Shown: piece after piece, positions 18,375-26,996 of the stretch
How the letters are laid out: each line of letters opens with the position of its first letter
Position numbering within the stretch: position 1 is the first letter of the stretch
Assembly: GCA_022784065.1 (NCBI GenBank)
Contig: JALFUO010000054.1
Coordinates: forward strand, 1 to 55,754
Direction: 5' to 3'
Source of the DNA: Bacteroidales bacterium
Lineage (GTDB): Bacteria; Bacteroidota; Bacteroidia; Bacteroidales; Bacteroidaceae
DNA: 55,754 nucleotides
The notes under the pieces: generated by a model
Seen by the model: the letters and a program-made list of their open reading frames with translations, nothing else
Database searches by the model: none
What the model was told of the DNA's origin: nothing
Made by a program: the position numbers and the translations under genes

Positions 18375-19742
18375 CTATCGCTTCAGTTTTGCCTCAATTT
18401 CTTCCAAGGTTCGGCGATAGTCCTTCACGGTAGAGAGGTCCTTGGTCACTTGATTGCAAGAATAAATAATGGTGGAATGGTCGCGCCCGCCAAACCGTTG
18501 CCCGATTTGCAGGTAGGGCATGTCGGTATATTTGTGGCAAAGGAAAATGGCCAGCTGGCGGGCGCGCACAATCGCCTGCTTGCGGCTCTTGGAGATAAGG
18601 TCCTTCGCTTTGAGCGAGAAGTGCTGCGCCACGGTCTGTATGATGTCGTCGGCCGTAAGCTGCTTCTTTTCCAGATTGACGGCTCGTGCCACCACCCGCT
18701 CGGCTAAGGCGAGGTCTATGTCGCAGTTGTCCACCACGGAATAGGCCATGATGGAATTGACGATGCCTTCCAGTTCGCGCACGCTGCTCTCCACATTCTT
18801 GGCAATGAACGAAACCACGTTTTCGGGGAAAGTCAGTCCGTCGCGCTTGATTTTGGAGCGCAAGATGTCGCGGCGCAACTTCACGTCGGGGCGTTCCATC
18901 TCTGCCACCATGCCCCATTTGAAACGTGTGAGCATACGCTCCTCGATGCCCTCGAAGAGCACGGGCGGGCGGTCGCAGGTGATGACGATTTGCCGGCTGT
19001 TCTGCTGCAAATGGTTGAAGATGTGGAAAAATGCGAGCTGCGTCTTGGCCGTCGTGATTTCCTGAATGTCGTCGATAATCAAGACATCGATGGTCTGATA
19101 GAAGTTGATGAAATCGTTTTGCGTGTTTTTGCGCACCGACTCCGTGTATTGCGTCTTGAACACGTGCGCCGAGACGAAGAGCACGCGCATTTCGGGGTGC
19201 AGCTGCTTGGTGCGCACGCCTATGGCGTTGGCGAGGTGTGTCTTTCCCACGCCCGAAGGTCCGTAAAGGAAGAAGGGGTTGAAGCTGCCGCGGCCGGGAT
19301 TGTCTGAAATATTAAGCCCCACGGAGCGAGAAAGGCGGTTGGCCTCGCCTTCAAGGAAGTTGTCGAACGTGTAAGAGGGGTTGAGGTTCGGGTCGAGGGG
19401 CAGTACGCGGCGCGTCTGCGGCGTGATGACCTCCTGCTTATTTTCTCGCGCTTGCAGTTCACGTTCGCGTTCGGAGTTGCCGCCGGCTTCGGGGTTCACA
19501 ACTTGATAGTGCAGCCGCGCCGACGGGCCGTAAGCCTGCGCCAAGGCGCTTTTTAACTCGCGAGCAAAGCGCTGTTCTATAATTTCAGGGAAGAAGCGAT
19601 TAGGCACACCGACAAACAGTTCGCCATTGGCGAACCGTATCATCTTCAAAACGCTGAACCAAGTGCTGAAATCTTGCGGCGACACTTGGTTGCGTAGGCA
19701 GTCCAGAAACAGCTGCCATGTAGGATCGGGTGTGTCGGCCAT
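18375..19742 (-). CDS. dnaA: Chromosomal replication initiator DnaA
   Basis: Origin-binding AAA+ ATPase. The 455 residues comprise domain I (1-85), a short linker, the AAA+ core with Walker A GPSGVGKTHLANAIG and Walker B LIIDDIQ, and the domain IV signature FGGRDHSTIIYSCNQV near the C-terminus. The usual partner dnaN is not adjacent. I saw no cluster of TTATNCACA boxes in the 325 bp upstream, so the origin is probably elsewhere. The gene is convergent with tRNA-Gln. Confidence 0.97.
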   Translation of the reverse strand: MADTPDPTWQLFLDCLRNQVSPQDFSTWFSVLKMIRFANGELFVGVPNRFFPEIIEQRFARELKSALAQAYGPSARLHYQVVNPEAGGNSERERELQARENKQEVITPQTRRVLPLDPNLNPSYTFDNFLEGEANRLSRSVGLNISDNPGRGSFNPFFLYGPSGVGKTHLANAIGVRTKQLHPEMRVLFVSAHVFKTQYTESVRKNTQNDFINFYQTIDVLIIDDIQEITTAKTQLAFFHIFNHLQQNSRQIVITCDRPPVLFEGIEERMLTRFKWGMVAEMERPDVKLRRDILRSKIKRDGLTFPENVVSFIAKNVESSVRELEGIVNSIMAYSVVDNCDIDLALAERVVARAVNLEKKQLTADDIIQTVAQHFSLKAKDLISKSRKQAIVRARQLAIFLCHKYTDMPYLQIGQRFGGRDHSTIIYSCNQVTKDLSTVKDYRRTLEEIEAKLKR

Positions 19743-20016
19743 CGAAAAATATTATAGGTTAACTGCAAAGAGTGTGTGCTATTGGGAATGCAAATTTCCA
19801 TTTTTTTTTTGATATTTCCAATATTTGCAGTTCCAAAATCTGCCCCTTTCTTAGCAGCAAATAGGCGAAACGGACAGGAAAGCCCTTTCAACGCTCACGG
19901 GATGAGGAGATTGTAAAAAGGATTTTTATTAAAATATTTTTTGAGTTCCGAGCGGTCCCCATAGAAACGGATGGCGGGCGAAAACGGCGTGTTTCACATA
20001 AGACGCGCCGCCCGCG
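19743..20016. other. Intergenic region upstream of dnaA, no gene seen
   Basis: About 270 bp of AT-rich sequence between divergent dnaA and the DUF1573 gene. It contains a T-run near 19798-19810 and a short GC-rich inverted stretch near 19976-20012 (GGCGGGCGAAAACGGCG ... CGCGCCGCCCGC). I found no DnaA-box cluster, RNA gene or credible ORF. Confidence 0.6.
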
Positions 20017-20048
20017 TTTGGGCATTTGAGGCGTAATTATTAAATTTG
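20017..20048 (+). promoter_or_regulatory. Bacteroidetes-type promoter for the DUF1573 gene
   Basis: TTTG, 20 nt and TAAATTTG. The -7 element ends 19 bp before the first ATG (20068) and 46 bp before the second (20095). Confidence 0.8.
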
Positions 20049-20067
20049 CACCTAAGATAATGATATT

Positions 20068-21198
20068 ATGCCATTCTGCAAAAGATACAATCCCATGCGA
20101 AGCTTCATCATATTCCTTTCAGCCTTCCTTTGCTCCACATTATATATATATGCGCAACCGCAAGTGGAGTTCGCTCCAGGCACGCGGCAGGAACTCGGCA
20201 CGCTGCTCTGGCACACGCCGCGCGAGGCCGTGTTCACGCTGACCAACAAGAGCACGCGCCCGCTCGTCATCACCGATGTTCACCCCGACTGCGGCTGCAC
20301 CGACGCGCAGTGGACAACATCGACCATCAACCCCGGCGCGACGGGCACGATTACCCTGCGTTATGACGCGGAACTCCTGGGCCATTTCAACAAAAACGTG
20401 GCCGTCACGGCGCGCTTCGCCGAGGCAGGCGAAGAGCCCGGCGCCGACGAAATGGAGCGGACGTATTACGTGACCATTGGCGGAGAGGTATCGATGACCA
20501 AAGGCGCAGACGTTTCGGCAGACTATCCTTACCAGATAGGAGATATTTACCTGAGCACCGACGATGTAGAGTTCGACGACGTGCATCGCGGCGAGTTACC
20601 CGAGAAGACACTTTACGTGTATAACAACAGCAAAAAATCGTACGCCCCCTCCCTGATGCACCTGCCGCGCTACCTCATCGCCGAAGCATCGCCGCAAGTG
20701 ATACGCCCCGGGCGCACGGGACGCGTGGTGCTGAAACTCAACAGCGACTTGCTGCCCGCCATGGGACTGACGCAAACCAGCATCTACCTCTCGCTATTTC
20801 CCGGCGACCGCGTAAAGCGCGAAAACGAAATCAACGTAAGCGCCACGTTGTTGCCCGAGTTTATCGACACGCCCTCCTCCGGGAAACTTGCGCCCGTATG
20901 CCGTTTAGACTCTACGCACATCACGCTGCCGCCCTTGGGCAAGAAGAAACGCGTGACGGGACAGCTCACCCTGCGCAACGACGGCAAGACCCCGCTGCTT
21001 ATCAGTGCCCTGCAAGTATATAATCCGGGATTGAGCGTGAGCCTTGGCAAGCAGAAAATCATGCCGGGCGAAAGCGAGAAACTCAAAATCACGGTAAATG
21101 CCAACAGCCACTACTTCAAGGGTCGCCGCCGCGTGCTCCTCATTACGAACGACCCCGCGCAACCCAAAACCGTGATAGACGTGATTGTCGGCAAATGA
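20068..21198 (+). CDS. DUF1573 domain-containing secreted protein
   Basis: Exported protein with DUF1573, an Ig-like (ASPM-SPD-2-Hydin type) domain widespread in Bacteroidetes. The hallmark VHPDCGCTDAQW lies near residue 70, and a second Ig-like segment covers the C-terminal third (GQLTLRNDGKTPLLISALQV). The signal peptide is MRSFIIFLSAFLCSTLYIYA. Two starts are possible: 20068 (376 aa) or 20095 (367 aa). The latter begins exactly at the signal peptide and leaves a more typical leader, so it may be the true one. A tRNA-Pro gene with its own promoter follows. Confidence 0.85.
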   Translation: MPFCKRYNPMRSFIIFLSAFLCSTLYIYAQPQVEFAPGTRQELGTLLWHTPREAVFTLTNKSTRPLVITDVHPDCGCTDAQWTTSTINPGATGTITLRYDAELLGHFNKNVAVTARFAEAGEEPGADEMERTYYVTIGGEVSMTKGADVSADYPYQIGDIYLSTDDVEFDDVHRGELPEKTLYVYNNSKKSYAPSLMHLPRYLIAEASPQVIRPGRTGRVVLKLNSDLLPAMGLTQTSIYLSLFPGDRVKRENEINVSATLLPEFIDTPSSGKLAPVCRLDSTHITLPPLGKKKRVTGQLTLRNDGKTPLLISALQVYNPGLSVSLGKQKIMPGESEKLKITVNANSHYFKGRRRVLLITNDPAQPKTVIDVIVGK

Positions 21199-21214
21199 AA
21201 TTTCTGCGCTTATA

Positions 21215-21246
21215 TTTGGCAAGAAAAGAAAAAAGAAGTAATTTTG
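21215..21246 (+). promoter_or_regulatory. Bacteroidetes-type promoter upstream of tRNA-Pro
   Basis: TTTG, 20 nt and TAATTTTG, ending 75 bp before the tRNA. A palindromic repeat lies between promoter and tRNA (see the repeat at 21272-21299), so the precursor leader would contain it. Confidence 0.7.
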
Positions 21247-21271
21247 CAGCGCAAAAGCAAAGGTCTCACGA

Positions 21272-21299
21272 GTAGAGGCGTTATGCAAAACGCCCGCCA
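21272..21299. repeat. GGCGTTATGCAAAACGCCC palindrome in the tRNA-Pro leader
   Basis: A variant copy of the small dispersed palindrome (GTAGAGGCGTTATGCAAAACGCCC), placed between the apparent tRNA-Pro promoter and the tRNA 5' end. Confidence 0.7.
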
Positions 21300-21321
21300 C
21301 AGGAGATTTTGCTATATTTAT

Positions 21322-21394
21322 CGGAAAGTAGCGCAGTTGGTAGCGCACTACGTTCGGGACGTAGGGGTCGGGCGTTCGAGTCGCCTCTTTCCGA
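21322..21394 (+). tRNA. tRNA-Pro (anticodon CGG)
   Basis: Full cloverleaf: acceptor CGGAAAG/CTTTCCG, D arm GCGC-AGTTGGTA-GCGC, anticodon stem CTACG/CGTAG with loop TTCGGGA giving CGG, and T arm GGGCG-TTCGAGT-CGCCT. The discriminator is A and no CCA is encoded. The terminator starts 2 bp downstream. Confidence 0.94.
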
Positions 21395-21395
21395 C

Positions 21396-21438
21396 AAGCC
21401 GGTCGATAGACAGTAATGTTTATCGACCGGCTTTTTTT
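21396..21438 (+). terminator. Rho-independent terminator of tRNA-Pro
   Basis: AAGCCGGTCGATA and TATCGACCGGCTT form a 13-bp stem, then TTTTTTT. A strong intrinsic terminator. Confidence 0.93.
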
Positions 21439-21446
21439 GTGTTGAC

Positions 21447-21541
21447 AGTAGGGGCGTTTTGCAAAACGCCAGGAAAAAGGTTGATTGCTTTATTCTTGCT
21501 CCTTTCGGTGCACACGACGGGCGTTTTGCAAAACGCCCCTA
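21447..21541. repeat. Two GGGCGTTTTGCAAAACGCC palindromes downstream of tRNA-Pro
   Basis: Copies at about 21447-21471 (AGTAGGGGCGTTTTGCAAAA) and 21518-21541 (GGGCGTTTTGCAAAACGCCC, then CTACT) lie in opposite orientation about 50 bp apart, between the tRNA-Pro terminator and the end of the GH127-like gene. Together they form a larger inverted pair. Confidence 0.8.
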
Positions 21542-22714
21542 CTTGCATTCCCGCCACCACGCCGTGCCGCCCGCCGTGCTGCAAAGCATATAAGGCACGG
21601 CAATCACAGGCACTGGGCGAGCAGAAGCATCGGCAGGCACATCTTTCGCATCGTAAAGGTTAAAACTCAGATACGGCACGCCATAGTCGTTAAACTTCCC
21701 CACGATGCGAGCGGCTTCGCTTTCAGAGAAATATGCCGTACCGTGTTTCTCGGGACACACATAGACCAAAGGCCCCACCTGCAAAGCCACCTCGCCGCGC
21801 TGTGCCTTGCCTTTGGCATCGAGGCGGCGCAGCAGCTGCACATCAAGCGGGAAATCCACAAACACCTCGTCGCCGCTGCGCCATTCGCGCTCAATCACCA
21901 AATATCCGCGCTCAATCGTCGGTTGCTCCCACTCATGCCCGTTTACGTAGACCGTAGGGGCGGGGCGCTCCTTCCCCACGTAGCAAAAATTCAGTCCGTC
22001 GCCTGGCCGGCGCGTTGCCCACATAGGCATACGCAAGCGGAACTTAAACGGCAAATGCTTCTTGCTAAGTCCGAGGAAACGGAATTTCACGCGTTCGCCG
22101 TAGGGCATCTCCGTGTTTTGATCCACAATCATACTGAACTGATCGGTAACGATGCGCGTTGTGCTATTCAGAAAGAAGTTGGCGTAGATGCCTTCCTTGT
22201 CAGTGCAGTACATCATGCCCGGCGCAGAGAGCAAAGCCTCGCTGGCCATACGCCTGTCCTGCGTGCCGCGCGGGTGAATGGTGTCGGCCACGGTGTGCAG
22301 CAGGGCGTTGAACACGAGGCGTTCCATATCGTCGGCACGGCGGGCGTCGCCGGTCATGAGCAGCAACGAGGCATTCTGGTAAAGCGCCACGGCAGCTGCC
22401 GCCCCCTGCGGAATGGCAAAGGGGTCGTCTGCGCCGCCCACGATGTTGAAACGTTTGGCCGCCGTTTCCTTAAAATTATTCACAGCCACATCGAAATTCT
22501 TCCATTGCGACTTAGTCGCCTCTACCGTTCTCGGCGTAGCATCAACGAGCATCGACATGGCAGCGCCGCGCAGGTTGGTGAGGTCTTGCCCCCAAATCAC
22601 CACGCTGTCGGGCGACACGAAATGCAGCGGCGCTTTCAGCCGCGTCTGCGTCAAAGCACATTGCGGCATGGAGGCGAGGAGGAAAAGCAAAAAGAGGATA
22701 AAGCGGATTGGCAT
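21539..22714 (-). CDS. Secreted GH127/DUF1680-like protein, catalytic part divergent
   Basis: A 391-residue protein with a signal peptide (MPIRFILFLLFLLASMPQCALTQ). The second half resembles the C-terminal part of GH127/DUF1680 beta-L-arabinofuranosidase-like proteins: FRLRMPMWA, a NG.....GYLVIEREWRSGDEVFVDFPL stretch, and VALQVGPLVYVCPE. The middle piece MTGDARRADDMERLVFNALL matches the family's helical-barrel segment. Usual family members exceed 600 residues, so the (alpha/alpha)6 barrel is shortened. The Glu/Cys catalytic set is not recognisable; only MMYCTDKEGIYANFF occupies the corresponding place. It may be inactive or act on a different substrate. Two palindromic repeats follow its stop codon. 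Confidence 0.6.
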   Translation of the reverse strand: MPIRFILFLLFLLASMPQCALTQTRLKAPLHFVSPDSVVIWGQDLTNLRGAAMSMLVDATPRTVEATKSQWKNFDVAVNNFKETAAKRFNIVGGADDPFAIPQGAAAAVALYQNASLLLMTGDARRADDMERLVFNALLHTVADTIHPRGTQDRRMASEALLSAPGMMYCTDKEGIYANFFLNSTTRIVTDQFSMIVDQNTEMPYGERVKFRFLGLSKKHLPFKFRLRMPMWATRRPGDGLNFCYVGKERPAPTVYVNGHEWEQPTIERGYLVIEREWRSGDEVFVDFPLDVQLLRRLDAKGKAQRGEVALQVGPLVYVCPEKHGTAYFSESEAARIVGKFNDYGVPYLSFNLYDAKDVPADASARPVPVIAVPYMLCSTAGGTAWWRECK

Positions 22715-22866
22715 AGCGGCAATAGTAATATGTTATTGCTGCAAAATTATAGAAATATGCGGTATGCGCAGCGTTTGCAGGCAATATATTATATAGCAGG
22801 CAAGAAAATCAGGAGGCTTATAAAGCAAAAGAATGGGCAAACGCCCCGTCTTTCCATGTAGTTTTG

Positions 22867-22906
22867 CAAAAATAGCTCCGTAGCGCCGGGTGTGCGCTGC
22901 GGAGCT
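22867..22906 (-). terminator. Rho-independent terminator of the TonB-linked barrel gene
   Basis: Arms AGCTCCG(T)AGCGC and GCGCT(G)CGGAGCT form a 13-bp stem. Read on the minus strand it is followed by ATTTTTG. It lies 47 bp past the stop codon of the barrel gene. Confidence 0.85.
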
Positions 22907-22952
22907 TGCTGTTTAATTAAAGGTATATGATGAAGTATAGTTGGGAAATGGA

Positions 22953-25331
22953 TTAGTTCTTTTTGCTGCCCGAGGAGAGGCGCTGTATCTCGCCGCTGCC
23001 TGCGCCCTGTCCGCGATAGCGGCTGTGGGAGGCGTTAAATCGCCATTGCAGGGTTACGCCCAGCATGCGGCCTTCGCTGATGGTGGACTGGTTCATTTGC
23101 GTGAGATTGGTATAAATCGTGTTATCCCATTGGTTTTTGTTGAGCAAGTTGTAGCCGCGCACGGTGAGCGTGAGCTGATCCTTGAGCCACGACTTGCGCA
23201 GGCCGAGGCTCAGTTGGAAGTGGTCGCGGCGGGTGAGGCGGGCGTTCTGATAGTTACCGGCTGAGGAGTAGCTCATGTCGAGCATCACGGTGTACTTTTT
23301 CGGCAACTCGAAGCTGTTGCTCCATGAACCGTTGAATATGGGGTTTTTCGACTTCACCGTGCCCAGTCCGTCCATCGACATCTCAAACCACTGCTTCATG
23401 AGGTAGAGCGTCCACGTGGGGTGCCATATTTTCTTGATGACGGGCGATGCCGAAACGGAGGCGCTCAGCGTGGGAAAGGACTTGTTGATGTTGGAAATCT
23501 TTACCGCAGAACTGTTGCCCGGCACACGCTCAGCCCACATGATGACAGCATCTTTCACCTGCTGGAACGTGACGTTTGCTTGCAGGAACTTCCACACCGA
23601 CACCGCCGAGACGCTGTGCGTGAACGAGGGGCGCAGATAGGGATTGCCGCCCTGCATCACGTAGCGGTTGGCATAGGTCACGTTGTTCGAGAGGTCGTTG
23701 TAAGACGGACGCTGGGTGGTGGAACTATACGAAAGCATGAGCTGTGTTTTCCCCACAGGGCCGGCGAGGCTTAGTTTCGGGAAGAAATTGTCGTAGGTGC
23801 GGCACTGTCCGGGCTGCTTCACGTTGTTGGCGAAATAGTCGAACGACACGTGCTCGAAGCGCAGTCCTGCCGAGAAGTTCCACTTCTTGATGTTGCGGGC
23901 GTATTCGGCATAGCCTGCCACGGCCTGCTGGCGCAGTTCCGTGCTGGAGCTTTGCACGCCCCACGCTGCTGTTTCTTCCGTGGCGTTTTTCACGATGTAG
24001 TCGTCCGTGCGGTCAGTGAGGCTCGCCTGCACGCCTACGCCGAACTTGCCTCCGCCAAGCGGTACGCCGTAATGGATTTTGGCTGCGCCCGTTATGCTTT
24101 TGATGGGGTTGTCGGTATCAACCTTGCGGTCGTCGGCAGTTTGGCTCTGCTCGTCGCTCGTTTGCGACTGGTTGGCGCGCTGCATGTAGAAGTCGGCGTC
24201 GATGTTGAGTTCCTGCTTGCCAAACTTGCCGTAGTAGTAGGCATTGAGTTGATGCGTGGGCTCTGCTTCGTGGTTCATCAATATTTCAGAGCGCAGCACG
24301 TCGCTCGCCGCTCCGTCCTCGAACACCTGGCTGTTCAGGCTGCCCGAAGCCTTAAAGGGCAACTGGCGGTCGTAAGCGTAGCGCATGCCGAGCGAGCTTT
24401 CGCCTTTGAGGTCGAGGTTGAAGCCGGCGGTAGCATTCACGCGCTTATAGTCGAAGGAGATGCGCTGCGTGAAGTCCTGTTGCCATGTGTGGTCGCTGAA
24501 AATCGTTTGCACCGTCTGGGAGGTCGATTTCATTTTCCACTGCGTGAAATTTCCCTCAGCGAAGAGTTCCAGCCCTTTATGGCGATAGCGCATATTGAGC
24601 TGTCCCGACTCTTTGGGGTAGAAAGCCTGATAGAAATTGGCGATGGCATCTACTCCGAAGCCGTCGCCGGCTCGTTTCACGGTGCGAATGCGAACCACCG
24701 CGCCGACGCTCGAGTCGTAGCGCGCTCCGGGGTTTTGGATCACCTCTACGCTCTTGATGTCCTCCGAGCGCAGGCGTTCCAGTTCCTTCGGGTCGCGCAT
24801 TTCGCGCCCGTTGATGTAGAAGAGCGGCGTGCCTTTGCCGAGTACCTCGATGTTGTCGTCGCTCGTCTTGTTGAGGCCGGGCACTCGCGAAAGCAAATCT
24901 TTTGCGTTTCCCGACTTAGAGAGCACGGTGTTCTCGACCGTCGTGATGATAGCGCCCGCTTCGAGGCGCGAGATGGGGCGGCGTGCCGATACCACGGCTT
25001 CGCCCAGCAGCGAGTCGGTGCTTTCGAGCAGCAGGCGCGGGCTGTGGAGCAGCGTGTCGGCGGGCAGCGTGAGCGTGCGGTAGCCCAGGGAGGTGAGGCG
25101 CACGAGGCATGGCTTTTGGGGCAGGCTGATGCTGAATGTGCCGTCCTCTTTGGCAGTTACGCCGGTGATGATGGTGGAGTCGGCCTTTGTGAGGAGCACG
25201 ATGTTGGCAAAGGCTATGGGTTGGTCCTTTATGTCGGCCACGGTGCCGCCGCCCGTCTTTTGGGCAAAGGCTGCCGCTGCCGGGAGGAGCAAGAGACAGT
25301 GTGCCGCGAGTTTTTTCAGAAATAAGTTCAT
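22953..25331 (-). CDS. TonB-dependent receptor-like outer membrane barrel (OMP_b-brl_3)
   Basis: A 792-residue outer-membrane protein. A signal peptide (to about residue 23) is followed by a carboxypeptidase-regulatory-like beta-sandwich (GGTVADIKDQPIAFANIVLL), a TonB plug-like domain (SKSGNAKDLLSRVPGLN ... YINGREMRDPKELERLRSEDIKSVEVIQNPGARYD) and a C-terminal barrel of the Bacteroidetes outer-membrane beta-barrel family. The end is charged (SSGSKKN) rather than aromatic. It has no SusD partner, unlike SusC, so a metal, peptide or unknown cargo is as likely as a glycan. The upstream gap carries an approximately 380-bp repeat element. Confidence 0.88.
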   Translation of the reverse strand: MNLFLKKLAAHCLLLLPAAAAFAQKTGGGTVADIKDQPIAFANIVLLTKADSTIITGVTAKEDGTFSISLPQKPCLVRLTSLGYRTLTLPADTLLHSPRLLLESTDSLLGEAVVSARRPISRLEAGAIITTVENTVLSKSGNAKDLLSRVPGLNKTSDDNIEVLGKGTPLFYINGREMRDPKELERLRSEDIKSVEVIQNPGARYDSSVGAVVRIRTVKRAGDGFGVDAIANFYQAFYPKESGQLNMRYRHKGLELFAEGNFTQWKMKSTSQTVQTIFSDHTWQQDFTQRISFDYKRVNATAGFNLDLKGESSLGMRYAYDRQLPFKASGSLNSQVFEDGAASDVLRSEILMNHEAEPTHQLNAYYYGKFGKQELNIDADFYMQRANQSQTSDEQSQTADDRKVDTDNPIKSITGAAKIHYGVPLGGGKFGVGVQASLTDRTDDYIVKNATEETAAWGVQSSSTELRQQAVAGYAEYARNIKKWNFSAGLRFEHVSFDYFANNVKQPGQCRTYDNFFPKLSLAGPVGKTQLMLSYSSTTQRPSYNDLSNNVTYANRYVMQGGNPYLRPSFTHSVSAVSVWKFLQANVTFQQVKDAVIMWAERVPGNSSAVKISNINKSFPTLSASVSASPVIKKIWHPTWTLYLMKQWFEMSMDGLGTVKSKNPIFNGSWSNSFELPKKYTVMLDMSYSSAGNYQNARLTRRDHFQLSLGLRKSWLKDQLTLTVRGYNLLNKNQWDNTIYTNLTQMNQSTISEGRMLGVTLQWRFNASHSRYRGQGAGSGEIQRLSSGSKKN

Positions 25332-25390
25332 AGGGATATTATAGATTGTTATTGGTGAATTTGCGTTGGGGCAAATTGGTCGTTGGATTT

Positions 25391-25762
25391 GACAAAAACA
25401 TCCAAAACCGCTTGCGCCGTTTGAAGCCCGAGGGCACGCCGCCGGTCTTAACGCCGAGCCTGTGAGCCTCGCGGCTCACGCTCGTCCTTAATCCCTGCGG
25501 CTGCGGTCGGTTCCCGCCCGCTTCAAAAGCCGCAAGCAAAAAACAGAAAAAAGTGGACGTCTACTTTTTTGCTGTAATAGTAAAGAATATATGCTTTACT
25601 TTATTCTGTTTTTTGCTTGTCCTGTGTGGGCGGGCGGGAACCGACCGCAGCCTTAGCAGATTAAGTAACAGACAAAAGTCGGCAGACTTTTAGGCTGGGG
25701 CTTAATCGGATAAGGCGAGTCGTTAGGCCCACACAGGGCAAGCGGTTTTGACTGTTTTTGTC
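25391..25762. repeat. Approximately 380-bp inverted-repeat element, copy 1
   Basis: A whole-element inverted repeat. Ends are GACAAAAACATCCAAAACCG(CTTGC) and its approximate complement (GCAAGCGG)TTTTGACTGTTTTTGTC. Inside, GCTGCGGTCGGTTCCCGCCC (25499) pairs with its exact complement at 25630. The centre is a palindromic AAGCAAAAAACAG...CTGTTTTTTGCTT. Each half has its own hairpin (GAGC..GTGAGC/GCTCAC..GCTC; CCTTA..ATTAAG/CTTAAT..ATAAGG). Copy 2 is at 47068-47455. There is no ORF. It lies between the barrel gene and the GntR operon. Confidence 0.87.
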
Positions 25763-25806
25763 TCATTTGAACCAACTTATAAAAGGTTGAGGCTTGAATT
25801 TTGTTG

Positions 25807-26169
25807 CTATTCCGCCCCGCATTGGCGCATTGCTTCAGCTACGTCTGCTACTTTGACGCGCAAAAGCTGCATTTGCTTCACGAGTTCTGGAATTTTTTTC
25901 TGCAAAAGTTCGTCGCGGCGTTCTTCGAGGATGTGCTGCGCCGCCCCTTCGCTCACAAAATAGCCCATGCCGCGCTTCATCAGCAGCACGCCGCGCGAGG
26001 AGAGCAGGTCGTAGGCTTTCACCGTAGTGTTCACGTTTACCTCGAGCAGCACGGAATATTCCCTTACGCTTGGCACGCGCTCGCCTTCTGCGTAGTTGCC
26101 GGCCAGTATCTCGTCGGAAAGCCGCTCGGCTATCTGTACAAATATCGGTATGTTTTCTGAAAATATCAT
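25807..26169 (-). CDS. GntR-family transcriptional regulator (YtrA type)
   Basis: A 120-residue repressor with an N-terminal winged helix (IFVQIAERLSDEILAGNYAEGERVPSVREYSVLLEVNVNTTVKAYDLL) followed by a short helical tail without an effector domain, the YtrA subfamily layout. Such regulators usually repress the ABC operon they belong to. Its start overlaps the permease stop by 4 bp (ATGA), so it is the third gene of ATPase-permease-GntR. An operator-like palindrome overlaps the start site of that operon at 27915-27936, suggesting autoregulation. Confidence 0.92.
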   Translation of the reverse strand: MIFSENIPIFVQIAERLSDEILAGNYAEGERVPSVREYSVLLEVNVNTTVKAYDLLSSRGVLLMKRGMGYFVSEGAAQHILEERRDELLQKKIPELVKQMQLLRVKVADVAEAMRQCGAE

Positions 26170-26972
26170 TTTCCAAAAAGTTTAGGTACAACAACTTGCA
26201 TGCGGCAGAAGAGTTTGTAGGAGGCAAATACGAGGCCTGCCGCGCCGGCAAACATCAGAACGATGAAGAGGATACCTGTAAAGTCTTCGCCAATCTTTAA
26301 TTGGAATTCGCGCGTGCCGACGCTGAGCAATATGTATCCGCTCAGTATGTTAGCAGCGAAGAGCACCACGCTCGTGAGAATGAACGCCCGCTTGCGGAAC
26401 ACAGCGCTGCCGAAAATGTAGACGGCATAGGTGAGCGTACTGGTGGCGATGATGGACCACAGCACGTAATAGGCCCTATCGCCGATTTGGATGGACGTGC
26501 TGTTGAGGAAGTCGCCGATGTCGGTCAGTTCCTGCCACAGTACGGGCGCGATCCACTGCCCATTGCCGCCAATCACCTCGGTTGTGAGCATTTGCGCCGC
26601 GTCGGCCGCGAGGAACACGGGGACGTAGAGCACCCAGTAGACGGGCAGGCAGAGCGTGAGGCGCACGAGGAATTTCTCCAAGTTGGTGGCGGGCAGCATC
26701 AGGGCGGTGATACGGGCGGTCTTGGAGTCGAGGTGGCCCAGGACCGCGCTACCGAAAACCAGGCAGCCCAGTATGAACACGCAGAAGGTTAGGGCCACGC
26801 CGTTTTGCGTATAATCTTGCAACGGGTTGAAGCGCGTGCCGATGCTTATGCACATAAAGGTGAGGAACAAGCCGAGAAACACGCCGGCGTAGGAGGTAAG
26901 GAAGCGCTTGCGGCCCTGAATGACGTTTTGCTTGAGTACGAGCCAATATCTTTTGCAATTAAAGTTTTTCAT
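26166..26972 (-). CDS. ABC transporter membrane subunit-like protein
   Basis: A 268-residue membrane protein with about six hydrophobic segments (for example YAGVFLGLFLTFMCISIG, FCVFILGCLVFGSAVLG, LLFAANILSGYILLSVG-like). No strong family motif is visible. Its role as the permease of an ABC-2 type system is inferred from its place 25 bp after the ATPase gene and its 4-bp overlap with a YtrA-type regulator. The substrate is unknown. Confidence 0.75.
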   Translation of the reverse strand: MKNFNCKRYWLVLKQNVIQGRKRFLTSYAGVFLGLFLTFMCISIGTRFNPLQDYTQNGVALTFCVFILGCLVFGSAVLGHLDSKTARITALMLPATNLEKFLVRLTLCLPVYWVLYVPVFLAADAAQMLTTEVIGGNGQWIAPVLWQELTDIGDFLNSTSIQIGDRAYYVLWSIIATSTLTYAVYIFGSAVFRKRAFILTSVVLFAANILSGYILLSVGTREFQLKIGEDFTGILFIVLMFAGAAGLVFASYKLFCRMQVVVPKLFGK

Positions 26973-26996
26973 AATTCGGCTATGTTTTGAGGTTGT

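Noticed and set aside
19743-20067. Possible replication origin upstream of dnaA
   Set aside because: AT-rich and next to dnaA, but no cluster of TTATNCACA-type boxes and no dnaN neighbour. I could not support an oriC call.
23850-25325. 491-residue plus-strand ORF opposite the TonB-linked barrel gene
   Set aside because: Composition (Arg, Val, Ala, His-rich) and exact overlap with a well-supported gene on the other strand mark it as a shadow.
25391-25762. Integron attC site
   Set aside because: There is an imperfect palindrome with a GTTAGGC-like end, but the required paired R and L boxes are not in the right arrangement, and no integrase or cassette structure is present.
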